A stretch of DNA of 64,000 nucleotides from Oceanicola sp. (lineage in GTDB: Bacteria > Pseudomonadota > Alphaproteobacteria > Rhodobacterales > Rhodobacteraceae). The notes under the pieces are model-generated. The model saw only the letters and a list, made by a program, of their open reading frames with translations, had not been told where the DNA came from and did not search any database. Shown here piece by piece: positions 34,849 to 44,475 of the stretch. Both the position numbers and the translations under genes were made by a program. Every line of letters begins with the position of its first letter. Within the stretch, counting starts at the first letter, position 1. The stretch spans positions 1 to 64,000 of the forward strand of contig JAKVBK010000011.1 of NCBI GenBank assembly GCA_022447275.1. The letters run 5' to 3'.

Positions 34849-36273
34849 ATGGCCGAGGACAGATTTGACCCTTTTGCGACTCAGGTGGATGAGGCCGCAG
34901 CCCTGTCAATCTTGCAAGCCGCGACGCTGGGCGCTGATGATGGCGAGCTTTTTCTGGAGCGGCGGCGCTCTGAAACCGTGGTGTTTGATGATGGGCGGCT
35001 CAAGAATGCCTCTTATGATGCCGCTGAGGGATTCGGGCTGCGGGCCGTGCGCGGCGAAACCAGCGGCTATGCCCATTCCACGGAAATCTCCGAAGCCGCG
35101 ATGATGCGCGCCGCTGACACCGCACGGCGGGCGGTGGGCGCAGGCGGCGGCACGCTCGCAGGCCCGCCCCCTGCCACAAATCGCAAGCTCTATGGCGATT
35201 TTGATCCGATCGTCGGCGCGCCGTTTCCGGTAAAGATCGACACTTTGCGCGAAATCGATGCCTTTGCCCGGGATCTGGACAGCAGGGTCGTTCAAGTGTC
35301 GGCCACCTTGGCGGCGGGCTGCCAAGAAGTTGAAATTCTGCGCCCCGATGGACGGCGCGTGGCCGATACCCGACCGATTGCGCGGCTCAACGTCTCTGTG
35401 ATTGTCGAAGAGAACGGGCGGCGCGAATCCGGTGGCACCGGGGGCGGCGGCCGAATCGAATTGCACGGCCTGATCGCGCGCACCACGTGGGAGCCCATGA
35501 TCCGCGAAGCGCTGCGCATTGCCTTGGTGAACCTCGAAGCAGAGGCCGCGCCTGCCGGCGTGATGGATGTCGTGCTGGGCCCGGGCTGGCCGGGCATCCT
35601 GCTGCACGAAGCCATCGGTCACGGGCTCGAAGGCGATTTTAACCGCAAGAAATCCTCGGCATTTGCAGGGTTGGTAGGCCAACGGATCGCCGCGCCCGGC
35701 GTCACGGTTGTCGATGACGGCACCCTGCCCGATCGCCGCGGCTCGATCTCGGTCGATGATGAAGGCACGCCCTCGAACTGCACCACTCTGATCGAGGACG
35801 GGATCCTCGTGGGGTACATGCAGGACAGGCAAAACGCGCGGCTAATGGATGTGGCGCCCACCGGCAATGGGCGGCGACAGAGCTATGCCCATCCCCCGAT
35901 GCCGCGCATGACGAATACCTATATGCTCAGCGGTGATGCAGAACCCGAAGCGATCTTGGCCGACCTGAAAGACGGTATCTATGCGGTTGGCTTTGGCGGC
36001 GGGCAGGTCGACATTACCAACGGCAAGTTTGTGTTTTCCTGCACTGAGGCCTACCGGGTGAAGGATGGCAAAGTGGGGGCGCCCGTGAAAGGCGCCACCC
36101 TTATCGGCGATGGCGCGACCGCCTTGCGCCACATTCGCGCCATAGGCAACGACATGGCGCTGGATCCGGGAATCGGCACCTGCGGAAAGGCCGGGCAATG
36201 GGTTCCGGTCGGCGTGGGCCAGCCAACCCTGATGATTGGCGGTTTGACAATTGGCGGCGCAAAAACTGACTAA
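34849..36273 (+). CDS. tldD: Metalloprotease TldD
   Basis: 474 residues. The TldD zinc motif HEAIGH has H253, E254 and H258, the catalytic glutamate and metal ligands of the TldD/TldE (PmbA) protease. The partner TldE (PmbA) is not in the window. It processes small peptides such as modified bacteriocin or CcdA-like substrates and is widespread in bacteria. ATG 34849 is preceded by AGGAG. It is followed by a hairpin terminator and dprA. Confidence 0.95.
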   Translation: MAEDRFDPFATQVDEAAALSILQAATLGADDGELFLERRRSETVVFDDGRLKNASYDAAEGFGLRAVRGETSGYAHSTEISEAAMMRAADTARRAVGAGGGTLAGPPPATNRKLYGDFDPIVGAPFPVKIDTLREIDAFARDLDSRVVQVSATLAAGCQEVEILRPDGRRVADTRPIARLNVSVIVEENGRRESGGTGGGGRIELHGLIARTTWEPMIREALRIALVNLEAEAAPAGVMDVVLGPGWPGILLHEAIGHGLEGDFNRKKSSAFAGLVGQRIAAPGVTVVDDGTLPDRRGSISVDDEGTPSNCTTLIEDGILVGYMQDRQNARLMDVAPTGNGRRQSYAHPPMPRMTNTYMLSGDAEPEAILADLKDGIYAVGFGGGQVDITNGKFVFSCTEAYRVKDGKVGAPVKGATLIGDGATALRHIRAIGNDMALDPGIGTCGKAGQWVPVGVGQPTLMIGGLTIGGAKTD

Positions 36274-36323
36274 GCGCGCCCCAATAATATCTAAATCATT
36301 GAAATTTAAAACTAAAATTCATT

Positions 36324-36352
36324 AGCCTCATGCGCCAGCAGCGCATGAGGCT
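36324..36352 (+). terminator. Hairpin terminator after tldD
   Basis: Perfect 12-bp stem AGCCTCATGCGC / GCGCATGAGGCT with loop CAGCA, then GCTTGTTA. The T-run is weak but the stem is strong. The 150 bases downstream, up to dprA, are unusually A+T-rich for the window. Confidence 0.75.
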
Positions 36353-36500
36353 GCTTGTTAGACTGTTTTGAGGCGCACGTTCTGAAGGTCGCTAAAAAGA
36401 AAAATTAATTCGCCTCTTGGTTGATTATCAAAATATGTTTACCCGCTATTAACCAATTGAGGGCTAAACCTTGTCTGCAAGATGACGGAGCGGCGGTGAC

Positions 36501-37709
36501 ATGGAATTGTCCTCTTCCCCACCCCCCCTCGCACCACCCACCACGGAAGAAGATAAGTTATCGTGGCTCCGTCTCTTGCGCTCAAGGCGTGTGGGGCCTG
36601 CCACCTTCCTGAGATTGATGCGCCAACATGGGGCTGCCACCGCGGCACTGGAAGCATTGCCGGGCGTTGCGGCCAAGGCGGGCGACACCAGCTACAAGCC
36701 CTGCCCAGAAGGCGTGGTGCATGCCGAATTGCGCGCTGCAAGGCGGGCTGGGGCCCGGGCGCTTTATCTTGGGGCGGCCAACTATCCCACGGCTCTCGCC
36801 CAGATCCATGATCCACCTCCTCTGCTTTGGGCGATTGGCACCCCAGACTTGGCGCAGAGCCGCTGCGTGGCCCTGATCGGGGCCCGCAATGCGTCCTCCA
36901 TGGGGCTGCGCATGGCCCGCGCCATGGCCCAAGACCTTGGTGCCGAAAGCTGCGCGATTGTTTCAGGCCTTGCGCGCGGGATTGATGGGGCCGCACACAG
37001 CGCCGCCCTGCAGACAGGTACTGTGGCGGTCTTGGCCGGCGGCGTGGACATGGCCTACCCATCTGAACACAGCCGCCTGCATCAAGACATCGCGAAAGCC
37101 GGCCTTCTGGTTTCGGAGCGTCCCCCGGGATACCGGGCACAGGCCCGTGATTTTCCCCGCCGCAATCGCATCATCACCGGAATCTGCGCTGCCACCGTGG
37201 TGGTTGAGGCGGCCCTGCGTTCGGGAAGCCTGGGCACCGCGCGCCTAGCCTTGGACCAGGGCCGCGATGTCATGGCTGTTCCGGGCCACCCGATGGACCC
37301 GCGCGCTGCCGGATGTAACATGCTGATCCGGGACGGCGCTCAACTGGTGCGCGGGGCGGCTGACATCCTCGAGGCCCTTCCCAGCCTTGAAATGCGTGCC
37401 CCCATCTCAAACGGCCCAGCCCACCCCGCCCAAATCGATGCGGCTATGGCAAATGACCCGCCGGAGATCCCCGATCATCTCGGTTTGCGCGCTTTGGAAG
37501 CGCCAACGCCCCCGCAAAAGCCCAAATCGCACGATGCCCCTTTGACGGACACAATCATGAATCGCCTCGGCATGTCGCCCGTGGCACGCGATCAATTGGT
37601 GCGCGATCTGGGCCAGCCCCCTGCCGCCATTGAGTCGGCGCTGACCTTGCTCGAACTTGAAGGCCGCATTGAGCGCGGGCCCGGCGGACTGGTGATGCGC
37701 CAGCAATGA
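36501..37709 (+). CDS. dprA: DNA-processing protein A (DprA/Smf)
   Basis: 402 residues. Central Rossmann-like domain with the DprA signatures CVALIGARNASSMGLRMA and SGLARGIDGAAHSAAL, then GGVDMAYPSEH and FPRRNRIITGI; C-terminal winged-helix (DTIMNRLGMSPVARDQLVRD). DprA loads RecA on incoming single strands during natural transformation. It is kept in many bacteria that are not known to be competent. The preceding 5' region to tldD is A+T-rich. Start ATG 36501. Confidence 0.95.
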   Translation: MELSSSPPPLAPPTTEEDKLSWLRLLRSRRVGPATFLRLMRQHGAATAALEALPGVAAKAGDTSYKPCPEGVVHAELRAARRAGARALYLGAANYPTALAQIHDPPPLLWAIGTPDLAQSRCVALIGARNASSMGLRMARAMAQDLGAESCAIVSGLARGIDGAAHSAALQTGTVAVLAGGVDMAYPSEHSRLHQDIAKAGLLVSERPPGYRAQARDFPRRNRIITGICAATVVVEAALRSGSLGTARLALDQGRDVMAVPGHPMDPRAAGCNMLIRDGAQLVRGAADILEALPSLEMRAPISNGPAHPAQIDAAMANDPPEIPDHLGLRALEAPTPPQKPKSHDAPLTDTIMNRLGMSPVARDQLVRDLGQPPAAIESALTLLELEGRIERGPGGLVMRQQ

Positions 37710-37912
37710 ATAATTTTCCAGCCAAGCACAGGGAGCACAGGCTCATCCAAACAGAAATCCGCTTATTTTCATATATTTATAGATGTAGTTGGCCCCACCA
37801 CAGTCTTTGGCGCGTGTGGCGGCCAAGCGCAAATCAAAATCTATATTGCATTGACAAAGGCCCTACCGGGGCCACATGAACCCGGCTCAGGTGTCGCGGT
37901 GAAAGGAAACAC

Positions 37913-40528
37913 ATGCCCGTCGTCGTCGTCGAATCCCCGGCAAAAGCCAAGACGATCAACAAGTATCTCGGCTCCGATTATACGGTTCTGGCTTCCTACG
38001 GACATGTCCGTGATCTGCCGCCCAAAGACGGATCCGTGAAGCCCGATGACGGGTTCGAGATGCTGTGGGAAATCGGTGCAGACAGCAAAAAGCATGTGAA
38101 GGCCATCGCGGATGCCCTTGCCGACGACAACAACCTGATCCTCGCAACTGACCCGGATCGCGAAGGGGAGGCGATCAGCTGGCATCTTGAAGAAGCGCTG
38201 CGCAAGCGGCGGGCCATCAAGAAGGACACGCCGGTCAGCCGCGTTGTATTCAACGCCATAACCAAGGCCGCCGTAACGGAGGCGATGGAAAATCCCCGAC
38301 AAGTCGATCAACCGCTCGTCGAGGCATATCTCGCCCGCCGTGCGCTCGACTACCTTGTCGGCTTCAACCTGTCGCCTGTTCTGTGGCGCAAGTTGCCCGG
38401 CGCCAGATCCGCTGGTCGTGTGCAGTCTGTTTGCCTGCGCCTGATTGTCGAGCGTGAGATGGAAATCGAGGCCTTCCGCCCGAAGGAATACTGGCAGGTG
38501 AAGGCACAGCTGGAAACGCCGCGTGGCCAGGCCTTTGAGGCCCGGCTTGTCACGCTCGCGGGCGCCAAGCTGGAACGCTACGACATTCCCACGGCCGAGG
38601 CCGCCGAGATCGCCGTTCAGGCCGTGGCTTCGCGCCCGCTGACAGTCACGGCTGTCGAAGCCAAGCCCAGCAGCCGCAACCCGGCCCCGCCCTTCATGAC
38701 GTCCACCCTGCAGCAGGAAGCATCGCGCAAGTTCGGCATGGGCGCCCGGCAGACAATGAGTGCCGCACAACGCCTCTACGAAGCAGGCCACATTACTTAC
38801 ATGCGAACCGACGGGATCGACATGGCACCGGAAGCTGTGGCCGCAGCCCGTGAGGCAATCACCGAATATTACGGCGCATCCTTCACGCCCAAAGAGGCAC
38901 GGGTCTATAAGAATAAGGCCAAGAACGCGCAGGAAGCGCACGAATGCATCCGGCCCACGGACATGTTCGCCAAGCCTGAGCAACTCAAAATTGCCGATCC
39001 TGATCAGCGCAAACTCTATGATTTGATCTGGAAGCGTACGATTGCGTGTCAGATGGCGGCTGCACGCCTTGAACGCACAAGCGTCGATATCGGATCGGCG
39101 GATGGCCAGATCGGTCTGCGCGCCACCGGCCAGGTGATCACCTTCGAGGGCTTCCTCAAAGTGTATGAGGAAGGCCGCGACGATCAAAGCGGCGATGACG
39201 AAGGCGGGCGCCTGCCCCAGATCATGCAGGGCGAAGCTGCCAAGCTCGGCGCCGCTTTGCCCGCAGCCGCCGATGGCCGTAAATCGGTGGCGGCTGGCGA
39301 CGGTGCGGTGCAAGGCCTGCAGAGCTTTACCCAGCCGCCCCCGCGCTACACGGAGGCGACCTTGGTCAAACGCATGGAAGAGCTGGGCATCGGACGCCCC
39401 TCTACCTACGCCTCGATCGTCACCACGATCCAAGACCGTGACTATGTGCGCAAAGAAAAGAACCGCCTGATACCAGAGGACAAAGGCCGCCTGGTGACGG
39501 CTTTTCTGTTCAACTATTTCCGGCGCTATGTGGGCTACGAGTTCACCGCTAATCTTGAGCAGGATCTCGACAATGTCTCAGCCGGTGATGCCGTCTGGAC
39601 AGACGTGCTGAGCCGGTTCTGGCGCGATTTCAAAGCCGCTGTCGATGAGACGGCGGAACTGCGGATCACCGAGGTGCTGGAAAAGCTCAACGAGGTGCTC
39701 GAGCCCCATCTCTTCCCGCCCACCGAAGACGGGAGCGACCCCCGCACCTGCCCCAATTGCGGTGCAGGGCGGCTGTCTTTCCGGACCGCCCGGTCCGGCG
39801 GGGCCTTCATCGGCTGCTCGAATTACCCCGAATGTCGCTACACGCGCCCGTTCGGCCCACCGTCTGCGGAAGGCGAAGGGGCGGGCATCCCGCCGGATGG
39901 CAAACTGCTGGGCACGGACGAGGGCGACGAAATTCGCGTCTTCAAGGGCCGCTTTGGCCCCTATGTGCAGCGGGGCCCTGTCACCGAAGATATCCCCAAA
40001 CCCCCGCGCCAATCCGTGCCGAAAGGCTGGGTGCCAGAAGAAATCTCGCTGGCACAGGGTGTGGCGTTGCTGGCGCTGCCCCGCCAGATTGGCCCGCATC
40101 CCGATGATGGTGTGATGATCTGGTCAAACATCGGACGCTACGGGCCTTACCTCAAACATGCGGAAACGATCAGCTTCAAGGGCGGCACCAATGCCAACCT
40201 CGACAGCATCGAAGAGGTGTGGGAGATCGGAATGAACCGGGCGGTTGAGGTCCTGGCCTCCAAACCCAAACGCGGCAAGCCCGCGCCGGCAACCCCACTC
40301 GCGAGCTTGGGCGAACATCCCGAGGCAGGCGGCGAAGTGAACGTGATGAAAGGGCGCTACGGCCCCTATGTCAAATGGGGCAAGGTCAACGCAACGTTGC
40401 CCGAAGGCGTAGAGCCTGATCAGATCACCATGGCGCAAGCGATCGAGTTGCTGGATGCGAAGGCCGCTAAGAGCGGAAAAAAGCGGCCCGCAGCCAAGAA
40501 AAAGACAGCCGCGAAAAAGAAAAAGTAG
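37913..40528 (+). CDS. topA: DNA topoisomerase I
   Basis: 871 residues. TOPRIM domain at the start (VVVVESPAKAKTINKYLG, ILATDPDREGEAISWHL), catalytic tyrosine in GHITYMRTDGID, one C4 zinc ribbon (CPNCG ... CSNYPEC) and two or more topoisomerase C-terminal repeats with the FKGRFGPYVQRG type segment, then a lysine/alanine-rich tail (KKRPAAKKKTAAKKKK). It relaxes negative supercoils. AAAGGAA lies ahead of ATG 37913. dprA upstream and topA is a frequent pair. Confidence 0.97.
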   Translation: MPVVVVESPAKAKTINKYLGSDYTVLASYGHVRDLPPKDGSVKPDDGFEMLWEIGADSKKHVKAIADALADDNNLILATDPDREGEAISWHLEEALRKRRAIKKDTPVSRVVFNAITKAAVTEAMENPRQVDQPLVEAYLARRALDYLVGFNLSPVLWRKLPGARSAGRVQSVCLRLIVEREMEIEAFRPKEYWQVKAQLETPRGQAFEARLVTLAGAKLERYDIPTAEAAEIAVQAVASRPLTVTAVEAKPSSRNPAPPFMTSTLQQEASRKFGMGARQTMSAAQRLYEAGHITYMRTDGIDMAPEAVAAAREAITEYYGASFTPKEARVYKNKAKNAQEAHECIRPTDMFAKPEQLKIADPDQRKLYDLIWKRTIACQMAAARLERTSVDIGSADGQIGLRATGQVITFEGFLKVYEEGRDDQSGDDEGGRLPQIMQGEAAKLGAALPAAADGRKSVAAGDGAVQGLQSFTQPPPRYTEATLVKRMEELGIGRPSTYASIVTTIQDRDYVRKEKNRLIPEDKGRLVTAFLFNYFRRYVGYEFTANLEQDLDNVSAGDAVWTDVLSRFWRDFKAAVDETAELRITEVLEKLNEVLEPHLFPPTEDGSDPRTCPNCGAGRLSFRTARSGGAFIGCSNYPECRYTRPFGPPSAEGEGAGIPPDGKLLGTDEGDEIRVFKGRFGPYVQRGPVTEDIPKPPRQSVPKGWVPEEISLAQGVALLALPRQIGPHPDDGVMIWSNIGRYGPYLKHAETISFKGGTNANLDSIEEVWEIGMNRAVEVLASKPKRGKPAPATPLASLGEHPEAGGEVNVMKGRYGPYVKWGKVNATLPEGVEPDQITMAQAIELLDAKAAKSGKKRPAAKKKTAAKKKK

Positions 40529-40812
40529 CGTTTGAGCCAATTCCACGCCGGCCGTAGCTGGCGTGGCCTCTTTCCTGTGCACAGCAACAACACTTTGCCA
40601 CGGAGCCCCCGCGCCCTGATAGAAGGTCGCGGTCAATAACGGGCGTATCTCCCTCAAATCGCATTTTGGCCGTCATCTTTGTCGGACAAACTGCAAAATT
40701 TCCTGATTGTAGCCTCTCTAAAGGCGTGCCGCCTGTCCAATTCACTCAGCCGCATTGACAGCTTGGCGAAAATAGTCGCACTACCGTATTTGACGAAAGC
40801 CCTGAGGAATCC

Positions 40813-41517
40813 ATGAGAAAAGTATACGGTAGCGCATCCGAAGCACTCGACGGTCTTCTGAGCGATGACATGTTGATTGCTGCCGGCGGCTTTGGCCTGT
40901 GCGGCATCCCCGAACTGTTGATCGCTGCAATCCGTGACAGCGGCGTGCAGAACCTAACGGTGGCGTCCAACAATGCAGGCGTTGATGACTTCGGGTTGGG
41001 CGTGCTTCTGCAATCGCGCCAAGTGAAGAAAATGCTGTCCTCCTATGTGGGCGAGAACGCGGAATTCATGCGCCAGTACCTCTCCGGGGAATTGGAGCTG
41101 GAGTTTAACCCGCAAGGCACATTGGCCGAACGGATGCGCGCAGGCGGCGCTGGCATTCCCGGCTTCTACACCCAGACAGGCGTCGGCACGCAGATCGCCG
41201 AGGGCAAGGAGCACAAGGAGTTCGACGGCAAGACCTATATCCTTGAGCGCGGCATCTTTGCGGACCTCGCGATCGTGAAGGCCTGGAAGGCAGATGAGAC
41301 GGGAAATGCGATTTTCCGCAAATCAGCACGGAACTTTAACCCACCAGCCGCGATGTGTGGTAAGGTTTGTGTTATGGAGGTTGAGGAAATCGTTCCAGCG
41401 GGCAGTCTGGACCCTGATTTGATCCATCTTCCGGGCATTTATGTGCATCGCCTGATCCAGGGCGAACACGAAAAACGGATCGAGCAAAGAACCGTGCGTC
41501 AGAGAGAGAGCGCGTAG
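40813..41517 (+). CDS. scoA: 3-oxoacid CoA-transferase subunit A
   Basis: 234 residues, the usual length. [13 protein letters not shown] and [14 protein letters not shown] match the A subunit of succinyl-CoA:3-ketoacid CoA-transferase, which activates acetoacetate to acetoacetyl-CoA with succinyl-CoA. The B subunit gene lies downstream, past an interposed sensor-kinase gene. A plausible -35 box, TTGACA, is at 40755-40760, but no good -10 was found. The stop is 3 bases before the GTG of the kinase gene. Confidence 0.94.
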   Translation: MRKVYGSASEALDGLLSDDMLIAAGGFGLCGIPELLIAAIRDSGVQNLTVASNNAGVDDFGLGVLLQSRQVKKMLSSYVGENAEFMRQYLSGELELEFNPQGTLAERMRAGGAGIPGFYTQTGVGTQIAEGKEHKEFDGKTYILERGIFADLAIVKAWKADETGNAIFRKSARNFNPPAAMCGKVCVMEVEEIVPAGSLDPDLIHLPGIYVHRLIQGEHEKRIEQRTVRQRESA

Positions 41518-41520
41518 AAC

Positions 41521-42561
41521 GTGGACGAAACCAAGGGCAAACACCGGCCGGTCATCGGCTCTGTCCTTACCGATGCTGAAGCAGCCATCGGGTTTGCTGG
41601 TGCTGCCGTCTCCATGGTGGTGACAAACCCCCATATCGACGACAACCCGATCGTCTATGTAAATGACGCCTTCGAACGCATGACCGGCTACTCGCGTTCG
41701 GCCATCATTGGCCGCAATTGCCGTTTTTTGCAGGGCCCTGACACCAATCCAGAGGATGTCACACGGCTGCGCCATGCGATTGCCGAAGAGCAGGAAATCT
41801 CGATCGATCTGCTCAATTATCGCGCCAATGGAGAGCCCTTTGTGAACCGTCTGATCATCGCGCCCGTGCGCGGTGATGACGGCAATCCCAGCTATTTCAT
41901 CGGCATCCAGAAAGAGATGCGCGAGGGCGACAAATCCGAGACAGATGATCTGGACATGCGCCTGCGCGCCGTCCAGAGGCAGGTCAAAGATCACCTCTCG
42001 ATGGTCATCGGAATGATCCGGGCGCAAACCCGCCGGACCTCCGCGCCCGCTGAATTCGCCGCCCTGTCCAGGCGAATCGAATCTCTGCAGTTGCTCTATG
42101 AAGAAATCACCTTTGCAGGCGACAACGCCGCAAAGAACAAGGTCGAACTGGGCACATACCTGGCCCGCGTTGCCAATGGCATCTCCTACCACGAGGGCCG
42201 CGCCGGCGTCCGCGTGGTGATCGATATCGACACTCTGGAGACAGGCGTTGACGCGGCCGCGCGGCTCGGCCTGATCATGACAGAGGTGCTCACGAACTCG
42301 TTCCGGCATGCCTTTGTCGGGCTTGAGCGCGGCCTTGTCGAGGTGCGGATGTCGCGCTTGGCCGAGGGCGGTTTGCGCCTGACCGTTGGAGATGACGGCG
42401 TGGGCATCCCAGAGGGCGAGGTGTGGCCCTCCACCCAGTCGATGGGTGGCAGAATTCTCAATGGTCTCATCGAGGTGCTGGACGGCACGTTGATGATTGG
42501 CCGCGGCGCCGCCGGAACGGTGGTCACGATCGAAGTCCCCGTTGGCGGGGAAGACGACTAA
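41521..42561 (+). CDS. LOV-domain sensor (pseudo?) histidine kinase inside the sco operon
   Basis: 346 residues from GTG 41521, 3 bases after scoA. Residues ~20-130 are a LOV photoreceptor domain with the photoactive cysteine C67 in GRNCRFLQGPDTN, the paired Asn of LNYRANGEPFVNRL and the later FIGIQ glutamine, all expected for FMN binding and blue-light sensing. The HisKA_2-type region follows, but where EVHHRVKNNL is expected, the sequence is AVQRQVKDHL (151-159), so the phosphoacceptor His is missing; H158 is the only nearby His. The HATPase part (TEVLTNSFRHAF, GDDGVGIPEG) looks intact. No response regulator is adjacent. Confidence 0.9.
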   Translation: MDETKGKHRPVIGSVLTDAEAAIGFAGAAVSMVVTNPHIDDNPIVYVNDAFERMTGYSRSAIIGRNCRFLQGPDTNPEDVTRLRHAIAEEQEISIDLLNYRANGEPFVNRLIIAPVRGDDGNPSYFIGIQKEMREGDKSETDDLDMRLRAVQRQVKDHLSMVIGMIRAQTRRTSAPAEFAALSRRIESLQLLYEEITFAGDNAAKNKVELGTYLARVANGISYHEGRAGVRVVIDIDTLETGVDAAARLGLIMTEVLTNSFRHAFVGLERGLVEVRMSRLAEGGLRLTVGDDGVGIPEGEVWPSTQSMGGRILNGLIEVLDGTLMIGRGAAGTVVTIEVPVGGEDD

Positions 42562-42581
42562 TCACGAAGGAAGAGTGACGA

Positions 42582-43208
42582 ATGCCCTGGGATCGCAACC
42601 AGATGGCGGCGCGTGCCGCACAGGAACTTGAAGACGGCATGTATGTAAACCTCGGCATCGGCATTCCGACGCTGGTGTCCAACTACATTCCAGAAGGCAT
42701 CACGGTGACCCTCCAGTCGGAAAACGGCATGCTGGGCATGGGCCCCTTCCCCTATGAGGGTGAAGAAGATCCCGACCTGATCAATGCGGGCAAGCAGACG
42801 ATCACCGAACTGCCTCACACCGCCTATTTCGACAGCGCGACATCCTTCGGCATGATCCGGGGTGGCAAGATTGCCATGGCGATCCTTGGCGCGATGGAAG
42901 TCGCGGAAAACGGGGATCTGGCCAACTGGATGATCCCCGGAAAGCTCGTCAAAGGCATGGGCGGCGCAATGGATCTTGTGGCCGGCGTTGGCCGCGTGAT
43001 CGTCGTGATGGATCACACCAACAAGCATGGTGACAGCAAAGTGTTGAAGGCGTGCACCTTGCCGCTGACAGGCACTGGGGTGGTCAACCAGATCATCACC
43101 AATCTCGGCGTGCTTGATGTGGTTGAAGGTGGTCTCAAGATCGTCGAACTGGCCGATGGCGTCACCGAAGACGACATGCGCGCAGCCACCGAGGCCACAA
43201 TCCTGTAG
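42582..43208 (+). CDS. scoB: 3-oxoacid CoA-transferase subunit B
   Basis: 208 residues. The catalytic glutamate of family I CoA-transferases is E47 in LQSENGMLGMGP, and the GIGIPTLVSNY and AMDLVAGVGRVIVVMDH segments complete the match. It forms the enzyme with ScoA. AAGGAAGAG lies ahead of ATG 42582, with a 20-base gap after the LOV kinase, so all three genes are one operon. A weak hairpin and T-run follow. Confidence 0.95.
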   Translation: MPWDRNQMAARAAQELEDGMYVNLGIGIPTLVSNYIPEGITVTLQSENGMLGMGPFPYEGEEDPDLINAGKQTITELPHTAYFDSATSFGMIRGGKIAMAILGAMEVAENGDLANWMIPGKLVKGMGGAMDLVAGVGRVIVVMDHTNKHGDSKVLKACTLPLTGTGVVNQIITNLGVLDVVEGGLKIVELADGVTEDDMRAATEATIL

Positions 43209-43214
43209 CGCTCA

Positions 43215-43236
43215 CGGCCAGCACGGCCTCTTTTTC
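43215..43236 (+). terminator. Probable terminator after scoB
   Basis: GGCC-AGCAC-GGCC hairpin with flanking bases, then TCTTTTTCT. The stem is short, but the T-run and position fit. Confidence 0.5.
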
Positions 43237-43298
43237 TAGGCTCGGCTGGCCGTCGAACGGCATCGGGCGGGGCCACCCGTCAGCCGCGCGGGCGGCTC

Positions 43299-44447
43299 TC
43301 ACGTGGCCCGCCCCTCCGCCTGTAGTCCGGTAATCTGTCTCAAATGGGCCACGTCTGCGCGGACGCGTTCGCGGATGGGGCCCTCGCGCGGGGCATCTTG
43401 CAGGGTATCAATCAGCTCCGGCGCCGGAGTACGCCGCGCCCGTGGCACCCCATGCCACTCCAGCGCGGCCAGGACCTCACGCGCCTGCACGGGCAACCGA
43501 TCTGGCATGTCATGGTTGTTGAGCACGCCCCAAACCCCGGTCCAAAGCCTGCCCACCGTCCAGGGATTGTAGCCCCCTCCGCCCAGAACGAGATAGCGCG
43601 GGCTGAGCGGGCGCAGAGCCGCGACGGCAGAGAAATGAGCCCGGTTCGAAAGGGCCAACCGCGACAGGGGATCCTCGAGCACCGCATCGGCTCCGCATTG
43701 CAGCACCACCGCATCCGGTTGGAACTGCGTCACGAGCGGCACGATCAGTTCCTCGAGGATCATTGCAAACTCAGTGTCGTTGAGCCCACGTGGCACCGGC
43801 AGGTTCACGGCAGAGCCCACCTTGCCCAGAGGCCCCGTCCGCGGCCACCGGTTTTCCTCATGGACAGAGACAAGCAAACACTCGCGATCTTGCGCCAATC
43901 CGGCCTCGACACCGTCACAGTGATGGGCATCGATATCCACATAGGCGATGCGCTGTGCCCCATGTGCCCGCAGCGACAGGATCGAAAGCACCGGGTCATT
44001 GAGATAGCAAAAACCGCCAGCGGCATCGGGCATGGCATGGTGGGTTCCGCCCGCCGGGTGATGCACGATCCCCCCCTCTTCGAGCAGCATGCCCGCCAGC
44101 ATGGAGCCCCCTGCAGAGGTGGCGGGCCGGCGCCACATTTCGGGGAATACCGGGTTCGCATGGGTGCCAATATTGTGCCGGGCCCGCACGGCATCGCTCA
44201 CCGCGCCCTCCTGCTCGGCGCGGTAGAGGGCAGCCACATATTCCGGCGTGTGCCACACATGGAGCGCCTCAGGCTTTATCCGAGGCGCGCGCAGAAATTG
44301 GCCCGGCGCCACCCAACCCAAGGCGTGCGTCAAATCCAGGACGGTAGACACCCGCGGCACGCGCAAAGGGTGGTATGGCCCGTAGGAGGAAGCCCGGTAG
44401 ATCTCGTGCCCGATGAGGATTGGCCGCTCCGAGGCAGGCCTTCGCAA
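43299..44447 (-). CDS. AcuC-type histone deacetylase family protein
   Basis: About 382 residues. HDAC fold with the catalytic dyad HHPAGGTHHAMP, metal ligands in VDIDAHHCDG and the GADAVLEDPL and GGGGYNPWTVGR segments. Bacterial AcuC-like enzymes remove acetyl groups from lysine, e.g. of acetyl-CoA synthetase, or act on acetylpolyamines. The start is not clear: no ATG precedes the conserved ILIGHEIYR closely, so I use TTG 44447, which has no good ribosome site. An ATG at 44528 would overlap the upstream glutathione peroxidase gene by about 50 bases. Confidence 0.85.
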   Translation of the reverse strand: MRRPASERPILIGHEIYRASSYGPYHPLRVPRVSTVLDLTHALGWVAPGQFLRAPRIKPEALHVWHTPEYVAALYRAEQEGAVSDAVRARHNIGTHANPVFPEMWRRPATSAGGSMLAGMLLEEGGIVHHPAGGTHHAMPDAAGGFCYLNDPVLSILSLRAHGAQRIAYVDIDAHHCDGVEAGLAQDRECLLVSVHEENRWPRTGPLGKVGSAVNLPVPRGLNDTEFAMILEELIVPLVTQFQPDAVVLQCGADAVLEDPLSRLALSNRAHFSAVAALRPLSPRYLVLGGGGYNPWTVGRLWTGVWGVLNNHDMPDRLPVQAREVLAALEWHGVPRARRTPAPELIDTLQDAPREGPIRERVRADVAHLRQITGLQAEGRAT

Positions 44448-44475
44448 TCGGGTTGGCGGGTCCAGTGCCTGTGTC

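Noticed and set aside
37841-39433. A 530-codon open frame opposite topA
   Set aside because: Antisense shadow; topA has all catalytic motifs on the other strand.
40543-40566. CCACGCC / GGCGTGG hairpin after topA
   Set aside because: Stem is only 7 bp and the tail is CCTCTTTCC; possible but too weak to list as a terminator.
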